DNA of 64,000 bases from Collinsella sp. (lineage in GTDB: Bacteria > Actinomycetota > Coriobacteriia > Coriobacteriales > Coriobacteriaceae): positions 39,922-103,921 of the forward strand of contig JAUMSH010000034.1 of NCBI GenBank assembly GCA_031292915.1, in the 5' to 3' direction. Both the position numbers and the translations under genes were made by a program. This document shows positions 17,825 through 26,346 of the stretch, in pieces. Under the pieces are notes generated by a model. It was not told the origin of the DNA, searched no databases, and saw nothing but the letters and a program-made list of their open reading frames with translations. Position 1 is the stretch's first letter; every line of letters begins with the position of its first letter.

Positions 17825-19335
17825 TGGCTGCACGCTTTGGTGACATGCTGCTCGAGCAGCGTCGCCGGATGGGCCTTTCCATTCAGCAGGTCGCCAACAC
17901 CATCAAAATCAGGCCGCAGATCATCGAGTTTTTCGAGACCGGTAACTTTGCTTCGATGCCGCCGCGCGGCTATGCGCAGGGCATGATTTCGAGCTATGCT
18001 CGCTTTTTGGGCCTCAATCCGCGCGAGGTCGTCAATGCCTACTTTGACGACCTGATGGCATACGAACGCGAGACGTCCCAGCAGGGCGGTCGTTTTCAGG
18101 ACGCCGCCGGCTACGTCAATTCGCGTTCCTCGGTCGACAACGGGCGCTTCCTGATGGTTCAGGGCGGTCGTTCGACCCGCTATGGACAGCGTCCTCAGCA
18201 GGCCGGTTATATTACCGAGACGGGTTCAGGCGAGGAGATTCGCTCACAGCGTGACCGGTTCCGCAGTACGCCGATGCCCGAGGACCGTGCGCTTCCCGCT
18301 GCCCGCGGCGTGGCGCGTGACCCTCGTGCCGGCTACGGCGACGGTGGCTATTCCGATCGCGGTTACCGTGGTGCCTCTATGGGACGCTCTCGCGGTGGCT
18401 ATGCGGATGCCGATACCACGCAGGTGACGCCGCGTCTTCGCTCTCAATCACAGCCGTATGGCCAGCGCTCTTCGGCTCCGCGTTCGGGCCAGCGTGGCTA
18501 TCAAGGCCGCGGTGAACTTGCGCCCCGCTCGGGTCAACGCAGCCTTCAGGGCCAGGGTGGCTATCGCGGCCGTTCCGATAGCAATCGTGGTCGTATGCCT
18601 CAGGGAGGCGGCCGCAACAGTTCCAGTCGTGGACGCGGCGGATCACGTACTCCTCAAAACAACGGGCTCGATCCGCGTATCGTCTACGCCGGCATCGGTG
18701 CCGTGGTGTTGCTGCTGATTGTGCTCATCGTGGTGCTTCTGCGCGGCTGCGCATCTTCGGCGCCCGAGAACACGCCCGAGACGCCCGCTGCCACCAAGAC
18801 GACGACCAAGAAGTCTTCTAAGAAGACCGAAACGGTCGACGAGGACGAAGACACCGATGAGTCTACGGATGAGTCGGCTGATTCGGACGCTACCAAGACG
18901 ACGGCCAAGAAGGAAGAGAACGAGGTCACGAAGGTCAAAGTCTCCGTTGCCAAGGGAAAGACCGCGTGGATTGAGGTCAAGGTCGACGGCAAGTCGGTCT
19001 ATGGCGCCCAGGCGACTGGCCCCTTTGAGCAGGAGTACACGCCCGAGTCCTCAATCGAGATCACCACGTCCAAGCCTTCCGATGTCACCGTTACCAAGAA
19101 CGGCGAAAAGGTCCGCTACGACACCAAGACCTCGGGCGTGGCGCGTGTGACGATCACCGTTCCCAAGAAGGAGACGTCTGATTCCGAGAATGGTGAAAGG
19201 TCTGATGGTACCGACACCACCGATGGTACCGATACCACCGACGGTACCGATGCCCAGTCCACGGATGGCGCCGATACCGCAACTGACGGTCAGACGCCTA
19301 CCGATTCTACCGACTATTCGTACGATAGCTACTAA
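17824..19335 (+). CDS. RodZ-like HTH membrane protein
   Basis: The N-terminus is a RodZ-type Cro/CI helix-turn-helix (residues 1-80, LLEQRRRMGLSIQQVANTIK and PRGYAQGMISSYARFLG). It is followed by about 195 residues rich in Arg, Gly, Gln and Ser with RG and RGG repeats, one membrane helix (about 280-302), an acidic Lys/Thr stalk, and a DUF4115-like beta domain near the C-terminus. The tail repeats DGTDTTDGTD. RodZ links the MreB cytoskeleton to the membrane, and this position before pgsA/cinA/recA matches B. subtilis ymfM. The very long RG-rich linker is unusual. 503 residues. Confidence 0.85.
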   Translation: MAARFGDMLLEQRRRMGLSIQQVANTIKIRPQIIEFFETGNFASMPPRGYAQGMISSYARFLGLNPREVVNAYFDDLMAYERETSQQGGRFQDAAGYVNSRSSVDNGRFLMVQGGRSTRYGQRPQQAGYITETGSGEEIRSQRDRFRSTPMPEDRALPAARGVARDPRAGYGDGGYSDRGYRGASMGRSRGGYADADTTQVTPRLRSQSQPYGQRSSAPRSGQRGYQGRGELAPRSGQRSLQGQGGYRGRSDSNRGRMPQGGGRNSSSRGRGGSRTPQNNGLDPRIVYAGIGAVVLLLIVLIVVLLRGCASSAPENTPETPAATKTTTKKSSKKTETVDEDEDTDESTDESADSDATKTTAKKEENEVTKVKVSVAKGKTAWIEVKVDGKSVYGAQATGPFEQEYTPESSIEITTSKPSDVTVTKNGEKVRYDTKTSGVARVTITVPKKETSDSENGERSDGTDTTDGTDTTDGTDAQSTDGADTATDGQTPTDSTDYSYDSY

Positions 19336-19361
19336 GCCGCTCGTACGCGAAAGGAAACATC

Positions 19362-19859
19362 ATGGCTAAAGATTCCAGCTTCGACGTCGTGTCCGAGGTC
19401 AACATGCAAGAGGTCGACAACGCCTTCCAGCAGACCACGCGCGAGATTTCCCAGCGCTATGACCTTAAGGATTCCGGCGCCACGATCGAGCTTTCGAAGG
19501 GCGACAAGCTCTTTACGATCAACGCCCCGGCCGACTTTGTCTCCAAACAGATTATCGACGTGTTGAGCTCCAAGCTCATCAAGCGCGGCATCGACCTCAA
19601 GGCTGTCTCGTGGGATGCTCCGCAGGCGGCGTCGGGCGGCACCGTGCGCGTGCTCGGCCATATCGTCGAGGGTATCGACCAGGCGACCGCCAAGAAGATC
19701 AACAAGGACATCAAAGACCAAAAGCTCAAGGTCAAGGTGACCATCGAGGCCGACAAACTGCGTGTTTCCTCTGCTTCGAAGGACGCGTTGCAGACCGTGA
19801 TCCAGTTCCTGCGCGACCAGGACTACGGTCAGCCGCTGCAGTTCACCAACTACCGCTAA
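19362..19859 (+). CDS. yajQ: YajQ-family nucleotide-binding protein
   Basis: 165-residue protein of the YajQ/DUF520 family, with two related ferredoxin-like halves. The opening SSFDVVSEVNMQEVDNAFQQ, RYDLKDS and the ending DYGQPLQFTNYR are diagnostic. Family members bind cyclic di-GMP in some Proteobacteria, but the function in Actinobacteria is not established. It starts with ATG behind GAAAGGA and lies between the RodZ-like gene and rimO. Confidence 0.92.
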   Translation: MAKDSSFDVVSEVNMQEVDNAFQQTTREISQRYDLKDSGATIELSKGDKLFTINAPADFVSKQIIDVLSSKLIKRGIDLKAVSWDAPQAASGGTVRVLGHIVEGIDQATAKKINKDIKDQKLKVKVTIEADKLRVSSASKDALQTVIQFLRDQDYGQPLQFTNYR

Positions 19860-19886
19860 TATCATTCGAAAGGACCGCTCTCCAAC

Positions 19887-21236
19887 ATGGATACACCGTT
19901 GGGCTCCGTGCTCTACATCACCCTCGGGTGCGCTAAGAACGAGGTTGACACCGACCGCATGCGTTCTCTTTTGACCGCCGCAGGCTACGAGGAGGCATTC
20001 GACCCGCAGGACGCCGATATCGCCATCGTCAATACATGCTCGTTCCTCGCCTCCGCAACGTCCGAGAGCATCGAGACCACGCTCGAGCTCGCCAACGAGG
20101 TTCAGGACGGCGTTCGTTCTTGCCCCATCGTCATGTGCGGCTGCGTGCCGTCACGCTATGGCGATGACCTGCCTGACGAGCTGCCCGAGGTCGCTGCCTT
20201 TGTGAAGGCCGACGAGGAAGACGGCATCGTGGCGATCATCGATGGCGTGCTGGGTGTCGAGCGTGAGATTGCAGCCTATATCCCGCAGGTCAAACGTACC
20301 GTCGAGGGTGCTGTCGCCTACGTCAAGATTTCCGATGGCTGCAACCGCTTCTGCAGCTTCTGCATGATTCCCTATATTCGCGGTCGCTATCATTCGCGCA
20401 ATGCCGAGAGCATCATCTCCGAGGTGCGCGACCTGGTTGCCGGCGGTGTGCGCGAGATCGTGCTGATCGGCCAGGACACGGGCATCTGGGGTACCGACTT
20501 TGCCGACGAGGACGTCGCCGATGGCTCGCCGCGCAATCTGGCGCAGCTGCTGCGTGCCGTCGCCGAGGCCGTGCGCCCGCACAACGTCTGGGTCCGCGTG
20601 CTCTATCTGCAGCCCGAGGGCATGACTGACGAACTCATCGAGACGATTCGCGATACGCCCGAGGTGCTGCCCTATATCGATATCCCCGTGCAGCACTGCG
20701 ACGCGCGCATTCTCAAGGCCATGCGTCGCTCCGGTTCGCGCCAGGAGCTCGAGGATCTGTTCCGCGACCTTCGCGAGCGCATCCCCGGCATCGTGATTCG
20801 TTCCACGGCCATGGTCGGCTTCCCGACCGAGACCGACGACGAGTTCCGCGATCTTATCGACTTTATGGACACCGTCGGCTTTGACTACACGAGTGTCTTT
20901 GCCTACTCGCAGGAGGAGGGCAGCCTGGCCGCTAAGATGGAGGGTCAGGTCGACGAAGAGGTCAAGCTCGAGCGCGCCCAGGAGGCCATGGACCTGGCCG
21001 AGTCGCTCGGTTTTGCCGCCACCGCCGCACATGTGGGTGAGCGCGCCCAGGTAATCGTCGACGGTATCGAAGAGACCGAGGATGGCGCCGAGCTGATCGG
21101 CCATGCCTGGTTCCAGGCGCCCGATTCCGATGGCGCGGTGCATCTGGACGCCAGCGAGGCGTCCGTGGGCGATATTCTGACCGTCGAGTTTACCGATAGC
21201 TTCTGCTATGAGCTTATCGGTCATGTTGTGGAGTAG
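19887..21236 (+). CDS. rimO: Ribosomal protein S12 methylthiotransferase RimO
   Basis: Radical SAM enzyme that adds a methylthio group to an aspartate of ribosomal protein S12. The N-terminal cluster domain has TLGCAKNEVDTDRM, NTCSFLASATSES and CGCVPSRY. The radical SAM site is DGCNRFCSFCMIPYIRGRY, with YLQPEGMTDELIE following, and a TRAM domain ends the 449 residues. The KNEVD and CSFL variants separate RimO from MiaB and MtaB, both also in this window. pgsA starts 9 bases downstream. Confidence 0.93.
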   Translation: MDTPLGSVLYITLGCAKNEVDTDRMRSLLTAAGYEEAFDPQDADIAIVNTCSFLASATSESIETTLELANEVQDGVRSCPIVMCGCVPSRYGDDLPDELPEVAAFVKADEEDGIVAIIDGVLGVEREIAAYIPQVKRTVEGAVAYVKISDGCNRFCSFCMIPYIRGRYHSRNAESIISEVRDLVAGGVREIVLIGQDTGIWGTDFADEDVADGSPRNLAQLLRAVAEAVRPHNVWVRVLYLQPEGMTDELIETIRDTPEVLPYIDIPVQHCDARILKAMRRSGSRQELEDLFRDLRERIPGIVIRSTAMVGFPTETDDEFRDLIDFMDTVGFDYTSVFAYSQEEGSLAAKMEGQVDEEVKLERAQEAMDLAESLGFAATAAHVGERAQVIVDGIEETEDGAELIGHAWFQAPDSDGAVHLDASEASVGDILTVEFTDSFCYELIGHVVE

Positions 21237-21245
21237 GAGAGCGTC

Positions 21246-21884
21246 GTGGCTAACGAGAGCAATAAGGAACTGACGAGTGTCTGGACGCCCGCCAACATCG
21301 TGACGTGCGTTCGCATCGTCTTTATCCCGGTGTTCATGATCGTCTCGGCGCTTTCTCACAAGAGTGTTGCCGGTACGGATTGGAGCACCTTCGACGGCCC
21401 GCTCGCCGCCGCTGCCTTCATTCTGTATGTGATCCTGTCGTGCACCGATAAGGTCGACGGTTATCTGGCGCGTTCGCGCAACGAGATCACCGACTTCGGT
21501 AAATTCTTGGACCCCATCGCCGATAAGCTGCTCGTGTTCTCGGCCCTGCTGCTGTTCTTGGATTTTGGCGCGGTGACCGTGTGGTCCGTGTTCATTATCC
21601 TGTTCCGTGAGCTTCTGGTGAGCGCTCTTCGCATGGTCGCGAGTGCGGCCGGTGTGGTCGTTGCGGCCGATAAGCTCGGCAAGTACAAGACGGCAACCAC
21701 GATGGTCTCCATTTGCGGTTACCTGTGCGTTTTTGCTATGGCCGGCTTGCACCTTGGCCCGGTGGCGCTGACGCTCGGCATCTACTCGGTGTCGCGCTTC
21801 CTGTACGCCGTTGCCGTTGTCCTGACCGTTATCTCGGGCGCCCAGTACTTCTGGAACTGCCGCAAGATCGTCTTTTCGGTCTAG
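21246..21884 (+). CDS. pgsA: CDP-diacylglycerol-glycerol-3-phosphate 3-phosphatidyltransferase
   Basis: Membrane enzyme of phosphatidylglycerol synthesis. It shows the CDP-alcohol phosphotransferase signature DG(x)2AR(x)8G(x)3D(x)3D, running from DGYLARS to FGKFLDPIAD. There are about five to six hydrophobic helices, and the opening TPANIVTCVRIVFIPVFM is typical of PgsA. The start is GTG at 21246, 9 bases after rimO. 212 residues, somewhat longer than usual because of a loop near residues 38-55. A second CDP-alcohol transferase lies at 42.2-42.9 kb. Confidence 0.9.
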   Translation: MANESNKELTSVWTPANIVTCVRIVFIPVFMIVSALSHKSVAGTDWSTFDGPLAAAAFILYVILSCTDKVDGYLARSRNEITDFGKFLDPIADKLLVFSALLLFLDFGAVTVWSVFIILFRELLVSALRMVASAAGVVVAADKLGKYKTATTMVSICGYLCVFAMAGLHLGPVALTLGIYSVSRFLYAVAVVLTVISGAQYFWNCRKIVFSV

Positions 21885-21890
21885 GTCCTG

Positions 21891-22427
21891 GTGGGTATGA
21901 CGGACTCTTTTGAGCAGATTTCCGCACACAACGAGGAGCTGGCGCGCGATATTGTCGAGCGCGCGAGCGCTCGGGGCGTGACGGTTTCGACGGCTGAGTC
22001 GCTGACGGCGGGTATGATCGCATCGACGATTGCCGATATCCCGGGCGCCTCGGCGGTGCTGCGTGGCGGTGCGGTGACCTATTGCGATGAGATTAAGCAT
22101 CGCGTTCTTGGTGTTGAGCAGGAGACGCTCGACCGCTATACCGCGGTGTCGCATCAGACCGCGCGCGAGATGGCGGCGGGTTCGCTGGAGCTGTACCAGA
22201 GCGATATTGCAGTGAGCGCAACGGGTTATGCCGGCCCCGGCGGTGGCACTGAGGACGATCCGGCGGGCACTTTCTATATTGGCTGGGCGCATCGTTCCGC
22301 CGATGGGGGCGTGCCGGTCGTGGACTCTGTGCGCTGCCACTATGAGGGCGACCGTTCGTGTGTTCGTGCCCATGCGGTCACGGAGGCATTGGGTCGCATT
22401 GCCCTTGTGCTCAACTCTATGGAATAG
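21891..22427 (+). CDS. CinA C-terminal-type nicotinamide-nucleotide amidohydrolase (PncC)
   Basis: Standalone C-terminal CinA domain, which deamidates nicotinamide mononucleotide to recycle pyridine nucleotides. The 178 residues contain STAESLTAGMIASTIADIPG, AVTYCDEIKHRVLGV and ATGYAGPGGG, all family motifs. The N-terminal MoaB-like domain of full CinA is absent, and no frame for it is seen. The start is GTG at 21891 or ATG at 21897. It lies directly upstream of recA, as cinA does in many Gram-positive bacteria. Confidence 0.88.
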   Translation: MGMTDSFEQISAHNEELARDIVERASARGVTVSTAESLTAGMIASTIADIPGASAVLRGGAVTYCDEIKHRVLGVEQETLDRYTAVSHQTAREMAAGSLELYQSDIAVSATGYAGPGGGTEDDPAGTFYIGWAHRSADGGVPVVDSVRCHYEGDRSCVRAHAVTEALGRIALVLNSME

Positions 22428-22434
22428 ACGTGTT

Positions 22435-22462
22435 TTAAGGGGTCTCCGAGCCCCTTAATTGT
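22435..22462 (+). terminator. Probable terminator before recA
   Basis: TTAAGGGG and CCCCTTAA form an 8-bp stem around an 8-base loop right after the cinA-like gene. Only a weak T run follows. The 170 bases beyond it, up to the recA promoter, contain several TTTGGTC-like words but nothing I can name. Confidence 0.55.
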
Positions 22463-22625
22463 GGAGATAGGGACCTTAGGCTCATTTGGCGTTTGTGCTG
22501 GTTGTAGATGTATTTTTGCCTGCCTTGTTCATATTTGGTCCTTTGTGGTCAAGCATTTGGTCAGTGTTTGGTCGGCGTTTGGTTGGGTTTTGGAAAGACC
22601 GCCTGCATATGATTGGCCTGAACGG

Positions 22626-22654
22626 TTGACCACGAACAGCCGTTCGTTTATTAT
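22626..22654 (+). promoter_or_regulatory. recA promoter
   Basis: TTGACC (22626-22631) and TATTAT (22649-22654) are separated by 17 bases, about 30 bases before the recA start. The spacer is filled by a perfect LexA box, so LexA would block RNA polymerase. Confidence 0.8.
22633..22646 (+). promoter_or_regulatory. LexA box of recA
   Basis: CGAACAGCCGTTCG is a perfect copy of the Gram-positive SOS operator CGAAC(N4)GTTCG and lies between the -35 and -10 of the recA promoter. Confidence 0.9.
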
Positions 22655-22684
22655 CGATGCAGGTTGTTAAGAGGAGGGCTATTC

Positions 22685-23833
22685 ATGGCCAAGAATTCAG
22701 GTCCCGTACGTACCGTTCATGCTCGCACGACGGGTAAAGAGCGCGATGAGATGATCGCCACCACCAAGGCCGAGATCGAGAAGAAATTCGGCCAGGGTTC
22801 CATCATGAGGTACGGCGACGGTGGTCCCGAGCTCGAGGTCGAGGCCATTCCCACGGGCGCCCTGGCCCTCGATGCCGCGCTGGGTATCGGCGGCGTGCCG
22901 CGCGGCCGTATCGTCGAGATTTACGGTCCTGAGTCCTCCGGTAAGACGACGCTTTCGCTCGAGATCCTGGCCGAGGCCCAGGCAATGGGTGGCGTTGTGG
23001 CATTTATCGATGCCGAGCACGCGCTCGATCCCACGTATGCCGCGCGCATCGGCGTGGATATCGACGAGGTGCTCATTTCCCAGCCCGATACGGGCGAGCA
23101 GGCGCTCGAGATTGTTGACATGCTCGTGCGTTCTGGCGCCATCGATGCCATCGTCGTCGACTCCGTCGCCGCGCTGACCCCGCGTGCCGAAATCGAGGGA
23201 GAAATCGGCGATACTACGGTCGGTCTTCAGGCTCGCCTGATGAGCCAGGCGCTCCGCAAGCTCGCCGGCTCGCTGTCCAAGTCCAACACGACGTGCATCT
23301 TCATTAACCAGCTGCGTGAGAAGATCGGCGTCATGTTCGGCAACCCCGAGACTACGACGGGCGGCCGCGCCCTTAAGTTCTTCTCTTCGGTGCGTATCGA
23401 CATTCGCCGTATCGACAGCATTAAGCTTAAGGACGAGGTTATCGGTAACCGCGTGCGCGCCAAGGTCGTTAAGAACAAGGTGGCAGCTCCGTTCCGTTCT
23501 GCTGAGTTCGACATCATGTACGGTACGGGCATCTCTAAGGAGGGCTCGATTCTGGACATGGCTGTCGAGTGCGGCATCTGCAAGAAGATGGGCTCCTGGT
23601 TTGCCTATGGCGAGGACAAGCTCGGCAACGGTCGCGAGGCCGCCAAGGCGTTCCTGCGCGAACACCCCGATTGCGCTGACGAGATTGAGCATAAGGTCCG
23701 CCTTGCCTGCGGACTTGAGTTTGATGACGATGCTCCGTCCGAGGTCGAGCTGACCGATCAGCCTGCGCCTGAGGAGTTTGACGAGCTTTACGCCATCGAT
23801 GGTTCCGCCATGCTCGATGATGACGACGAGTAG
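22685..23833 (+). CDS. recA: Recombinase RecA
   Basis: Strand-exchange protein and SOS co-protease. The P-loop is GPESSGKTT. EKKFGQGSIMRYGD, IDAEHALDP, the RLMSQALRKL loop region and FINQLREKIGVMFGNPETTTGG are all present, with an acidic C-terminal tail. The ATG at 22685 has GAGGAGG ahead of it and gives 382 residues; the earlier in-frame ATG at 22664 would add seven residues that overlap the ribosome site. It is controlled by the LexA box in its promoter, and recX follows 11 bases after the stop. Confidence 0.97.
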   Translation: MAKNSGPVRTVHARTTGKERDEMIATTKAEIEKKFGQGSIMRYGDGGPELEVEAIPTGALALDAALGIGGVPRGRIVEIYGPESSGKTTLSLEILAEAQAMGGVVAFIDAEHALDPTYAARIGVDIDEVLISQPDTGEQALEIVDMLVRSGAIDAIVVDSVAALTPRAEIEGEIGDTTVGLQARLMSQALRKLAGSLSKSNTTCIFINQLREKIGVMFGNPETTTGGRALKFFSSVRIDIRRIDSIKLKDEVIGNRVRAKVVKNKVAAPFRSAEFDIMYGTGISKEGSILDMAVECGICKKMGSWFAYGEDKLGNGREAAKAFLREHPDCADEIEHKVRLACGLEFDDDAPSEVELTDQPAPEEFDELYAIDGSAMLDDDDE

Positions 23834-23844
23834 CGGTTACGCTC

Positions 23845-24537
23845 ATGTCGTATACGGTGACCGAGGCCACGGTCGTCTTTCCCGATAAGAAGGCGGCTTC
23901 CTCGTTCTCGAGCGGGTATGCGTCCAAAAAGCCTTGCGCACATATCGATTGTGAGCTTGAGGGCGGTTTTGAGCGGTCCATTTGGATTCCCGTGCGGGTC
24001 GCGCGGCTGTATGTCAAAAACCGCCCCGATCTTCCCAGTGATTGGGACAACTTTCGTGAGGCGGTGAAGCTCATCGAGCGTAAATGTGCACTTACCATGG
24101 TGACCGAGATGCTATCGCGCCGCGACCATGCGACGGGTGAGGTCCGTGACAAGCTGGCTCGCTACGGCTTTCACCAGCCCGCGATCGATTTCGCCGTTGA
24201 GCGCGCCATTGAGTATCACTTTTTAGACGAGAACCGCTTTTGCTCGTACTTTATCGAGGAGCGCAAGCGGCGCGGTTGGGGACAGCGCAAAATCGAGACC
24301 GAGCTCAAGCGCCGTCATGTCGTGCTCGATGACATTCCCGGTTATCCCGAGGATTATTTTGCCGTCGAAGACGATTTGGCGCGTGCGTCAGCCCTGCTCG
24401 CCAAGCGGCGTGTTCCAGAGACGCGCGGATTCGAAAAACTGGTTCGTTTTTTGATGGGCAAGGGCTTTTCGTATCACATCGCCGCCGATGCTGTTAAGGC
24501 GCGTCTCGATGCCGAACGCGAGGAATGTGCAGTTTAG
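23845..24537 (+). CDS. recX: Regulatory protein RecX
   Basis: RecX binds RecA filaments and limits their activity. The 230-residue protein has the helical-repeat signatures LSRRDHATGEVRDKLARYGF, FLDENRFCSYFIEERKRRGWG and KIETELKRRHV. Its N-terminal 70 residues are less conserved, as usual. It lies directly behind recA and is presumably cotranscribed under SOS control. It starts with ATG at 23845. Confidence 0.9.
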   Translation: MSYTVTEATVVFPDKKAASSFSSGYASKKPCAHIDCELEGGFERSIWIPVRVARLYVKNRPDLPSDWDNFREAVKLIERKCALTMVTEMLSRRDHATGEVRDKLARYGFHQPAIDFAVERAIEYHFLDENRFCSYFIEERKRRGWGQRKIETELKRRHVVLDDIPGYPEDYFAVEDDLARASALLAKRRVPETRGFEKLVRFLMGKGFSYHIAADAVKARLDAEREECAV

Positions 24538-24599
24538 GCGTATGCGCTTTGTGGCCCTGCCGTTCACCGCGTTTTAGCCGCCGTGCTGGGGCCATTTAT

Positions 24600-24628
24600 T
24601 TGACAGTTGTTGTGGTTCAACGTACGAT
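24600..24628 (+). promoter_or_regulatory. Promoter of the rny operon
   Basis: TTGACA (24600-24605) and TACGAT (24623-24628) are 17 bases apart. The expected transcript would have a leader of about 160 bases before the rny start. Confidence 0.6.
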
Positions 24629-24733
24629 AAACACTGTCATTTGCTTTGTGATATGTGCTCATCTGTGATGAGTTTGTTTATATGTTTATCTGTATCCGAC
24701 CCGCATAAGCTGCGCCCATATTACTCAAATGTC

Positions 24734-24765
24734 GCGAGCCGTTCGTAAGGACGGTTCGCTTTGTT
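24734..24765 (+). promoter_or_regulatory. Hairpin with T-rich tail in the rny leader
   Basis: GCGAGCCGT (24734-24742) pairs with ACGGTTCGC (24751-24759) with one G-T pair, and TTTGTTGTG follows. It may terminate recAX transcription or act as an attenuator in the rny leader. It lies downstream of the proposed rny promoter, which favours the second reading. Confidence 0.4.
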
Positions 24766-24794
24766 GTGTAACGAATCCATAAAAAGGAGTGAGC

Positions 24795-26345
24795 ATGCCT
24801 ATCATCGCAGCGCTCGTTGGCATCGTTTTGGGTGCCATCGCCGCAATTGCCTACATGCGCACCGCCAAGCAGGGTAGTCTTCACGAGGCCGACGAAAAGA
24901 TCCAGTCGGCACACGCACAGGCTGAGTCCCTGATCGGTGATGCTAAGCGTCAGGCCGAGACCCTCAAAAAAGAGGCTCTGCTCGAGGCTAAAGAGGAGAT
25001 CATCAAGAACAAGCAGGCCGCCGAGGCCGAGGACAAGCAGCGTAAGAACGAGATTCGTACGCTCGAGAACCGAGTGATGCAGCGCGAGGAGTCCCTCGAT
25101 CGCCGCAACGACGCTCTCGACAAGCGCGAGCATCAGCTGTCCAGCCAGGCCGGTCAGGTCGAGAAGCGCTCCCGCGAGCTCGAGGAGCTCTGCGCAAAGC
25201 AGACCTCCGAGCTCGAGCGCATCGCCGACCTGACCCGCGAGGACGCCCACAAGGAGCTCCTCGATAAGGTCCGCGGCGAGGTCACCCACGAGGCTGCCAC
25301 GATCATTCGCGAGTCTGAGCAGCAGGTTCGCGCCGAGTGCCACAAGACCGCCCAGGAGATTCTGTCCCTGGCGATTCAGCGCTGCGCTGCCGACCACACT
25401 GCCGAGGTCACCGTTACCTCCGTGCACATTCCCTCTGATGACCTCAAGGGCCGTATCATCGGTCGCGAGGGTCGCAACATCCGGACCTTCGAGCAGGTTT
25501 CCGGCGTCAACCTCGTGATCGACGACACGCCTGAGACCGTCGTTCTTTCGAGCTTCGACCCGGTCCGTCGTGAGACCGCCCGTGTTGCCCTCGAGAACCT
25601 CATCGCCGACGGCCGCATTCACCCCGCCCGCATCGAGGAGATGTATCACAAGGCTGCCGACCTGGTTCAGCAGCGCGTGCGCGAGGCTGGCGAGCAGGCT
25701 GCCTTCGATACCGGCATTCACGACCTGCACCCCGAGATCGTCAAGACCCTTGGTGCCCTGCGCTACCGTACCTCGTTTGGTCAGAACGTGCTTCAGCACT
25801 CCCTCGAAGTCTCTGACCTGTGCGGCGTGATGGCTTCCGAGCTTGGCTTGGACGTTGTGACCGCCAAGCGCGCCGGCCTGCTGCACGACCTGGGCAAGGC
25901 AATTGACCACGACGTCGAGGGCCCGCATGCCGTCATCGGCGCCGAGCTTGCCCGCCGTTATGGCGAGAAGCCCGTTATCGTTCATGCTATCGAGGCTCAC
26001 CATGCCGATGTCGACCCTAACACGGTGCTCGATGTCCTGGTACAGGCCGCTGATGCTGTCTCTGCTTCTCGCCCCGGTGCCCGTCGCGAGTCTGCCGAGA
26101 ACTACATCAAGCGTCTCGAGAAGCTCGAGGAGATCGCCAACTCCCATGAAGGCGTCGAGCGTACCTATGCCATGCAGGCTGGTCGCGAGGTCCACGTCAT
26201 GGTTCAGCCGGACAAGATCTCCGATGCCCAGTCCACGGTCCTGGCTCACGATATCGCCCATCAGATCGAGGAAGAGATGGAGTATCCCGGTCAGGTGCGC
26301 GTCGTCGTGATTCGCGAGAGCCGCGCTGTCGATATCGCTAAATAA
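24795..26345 (+). CDS. rny: Ribonuclease Y
   Basis: Membrane-anchored endoribonuclease that starts mRNA decay. The 516 residues show one N-terminal membrane helix (about 2-20), a long Glu/Lys/Gln-rich coiled coil (about 25-195), a KH domain with GRIIGREGRNIRTFEQ, and an HD domain with GLLHDLGKAIDHDVEG. The ATG at 24795 is preferred over the GTG six bases earlier because AAGGAG is well spaced for it. The GHKL ATPase gene begins 1 base after the stop. RNase Y, RNase J and PNPase are all in this window. Confidence 0.96.
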   Translation: MPIIAALVGIVLGAIAAIAYMRTAKQGSLHEADEKIQSAHAQAESLIGDAKRQAETLKKEALLEAKEEIIKNKQAAEAEDKQRKNEIRTLENRVMQREESLDRRNDALDKREHQLSSQAGQVEKRSRELEELCAKQTSELERIADLTREDAHKELLDKVRGEVTHEAATIIRESEQQVRAECHKTAQEILSLAIQRCAADHTAEVTVTSVHIPSDDLKGRIIGREGRNIRTFEQVSGVNLVIDDTPETVVLSSFDPVRRETARVALENLIADGRIHPARIEEMYHKAADLVQQRVREAGEQAAFDTGIHDLHPEIVKTLGALRYRTSFGQNVLQHSLEVSDLCGVMASELGLDVVTAKRAGLLHDLGKAIDHDVEGPHAVIGAELARRYGEKPVIVHAIEAHHADVDPNTVLDVLVQAADAVSASRPGARRESAENYIKRLEKLEEIANSHEGVERTYAMQAGREVHVMVQPDKISDAQSTVLAHDIAHQIEEEMEYPGQVRVVVIRESRAVDIAK

Positions 26346-26346
26346 C

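Noticed and set aside
19200..19320. Short tandem repeats suggesting a CRISPR or VNTR array.
   Set aside because: They are codon-phase repeats of a DGTDTTDGTD protein tail in the RodZ-like gene; there are no spacers and no cas genes. No CRISPR array was seen in the window.
20151..22373. A 740-codon minus-strand open frame opposite rimO, pgsA and the cinA-like gene.
   Set aside because: Low-complexity His/Arg-rich translation with no motif, fully overlapped by three recognised genes.
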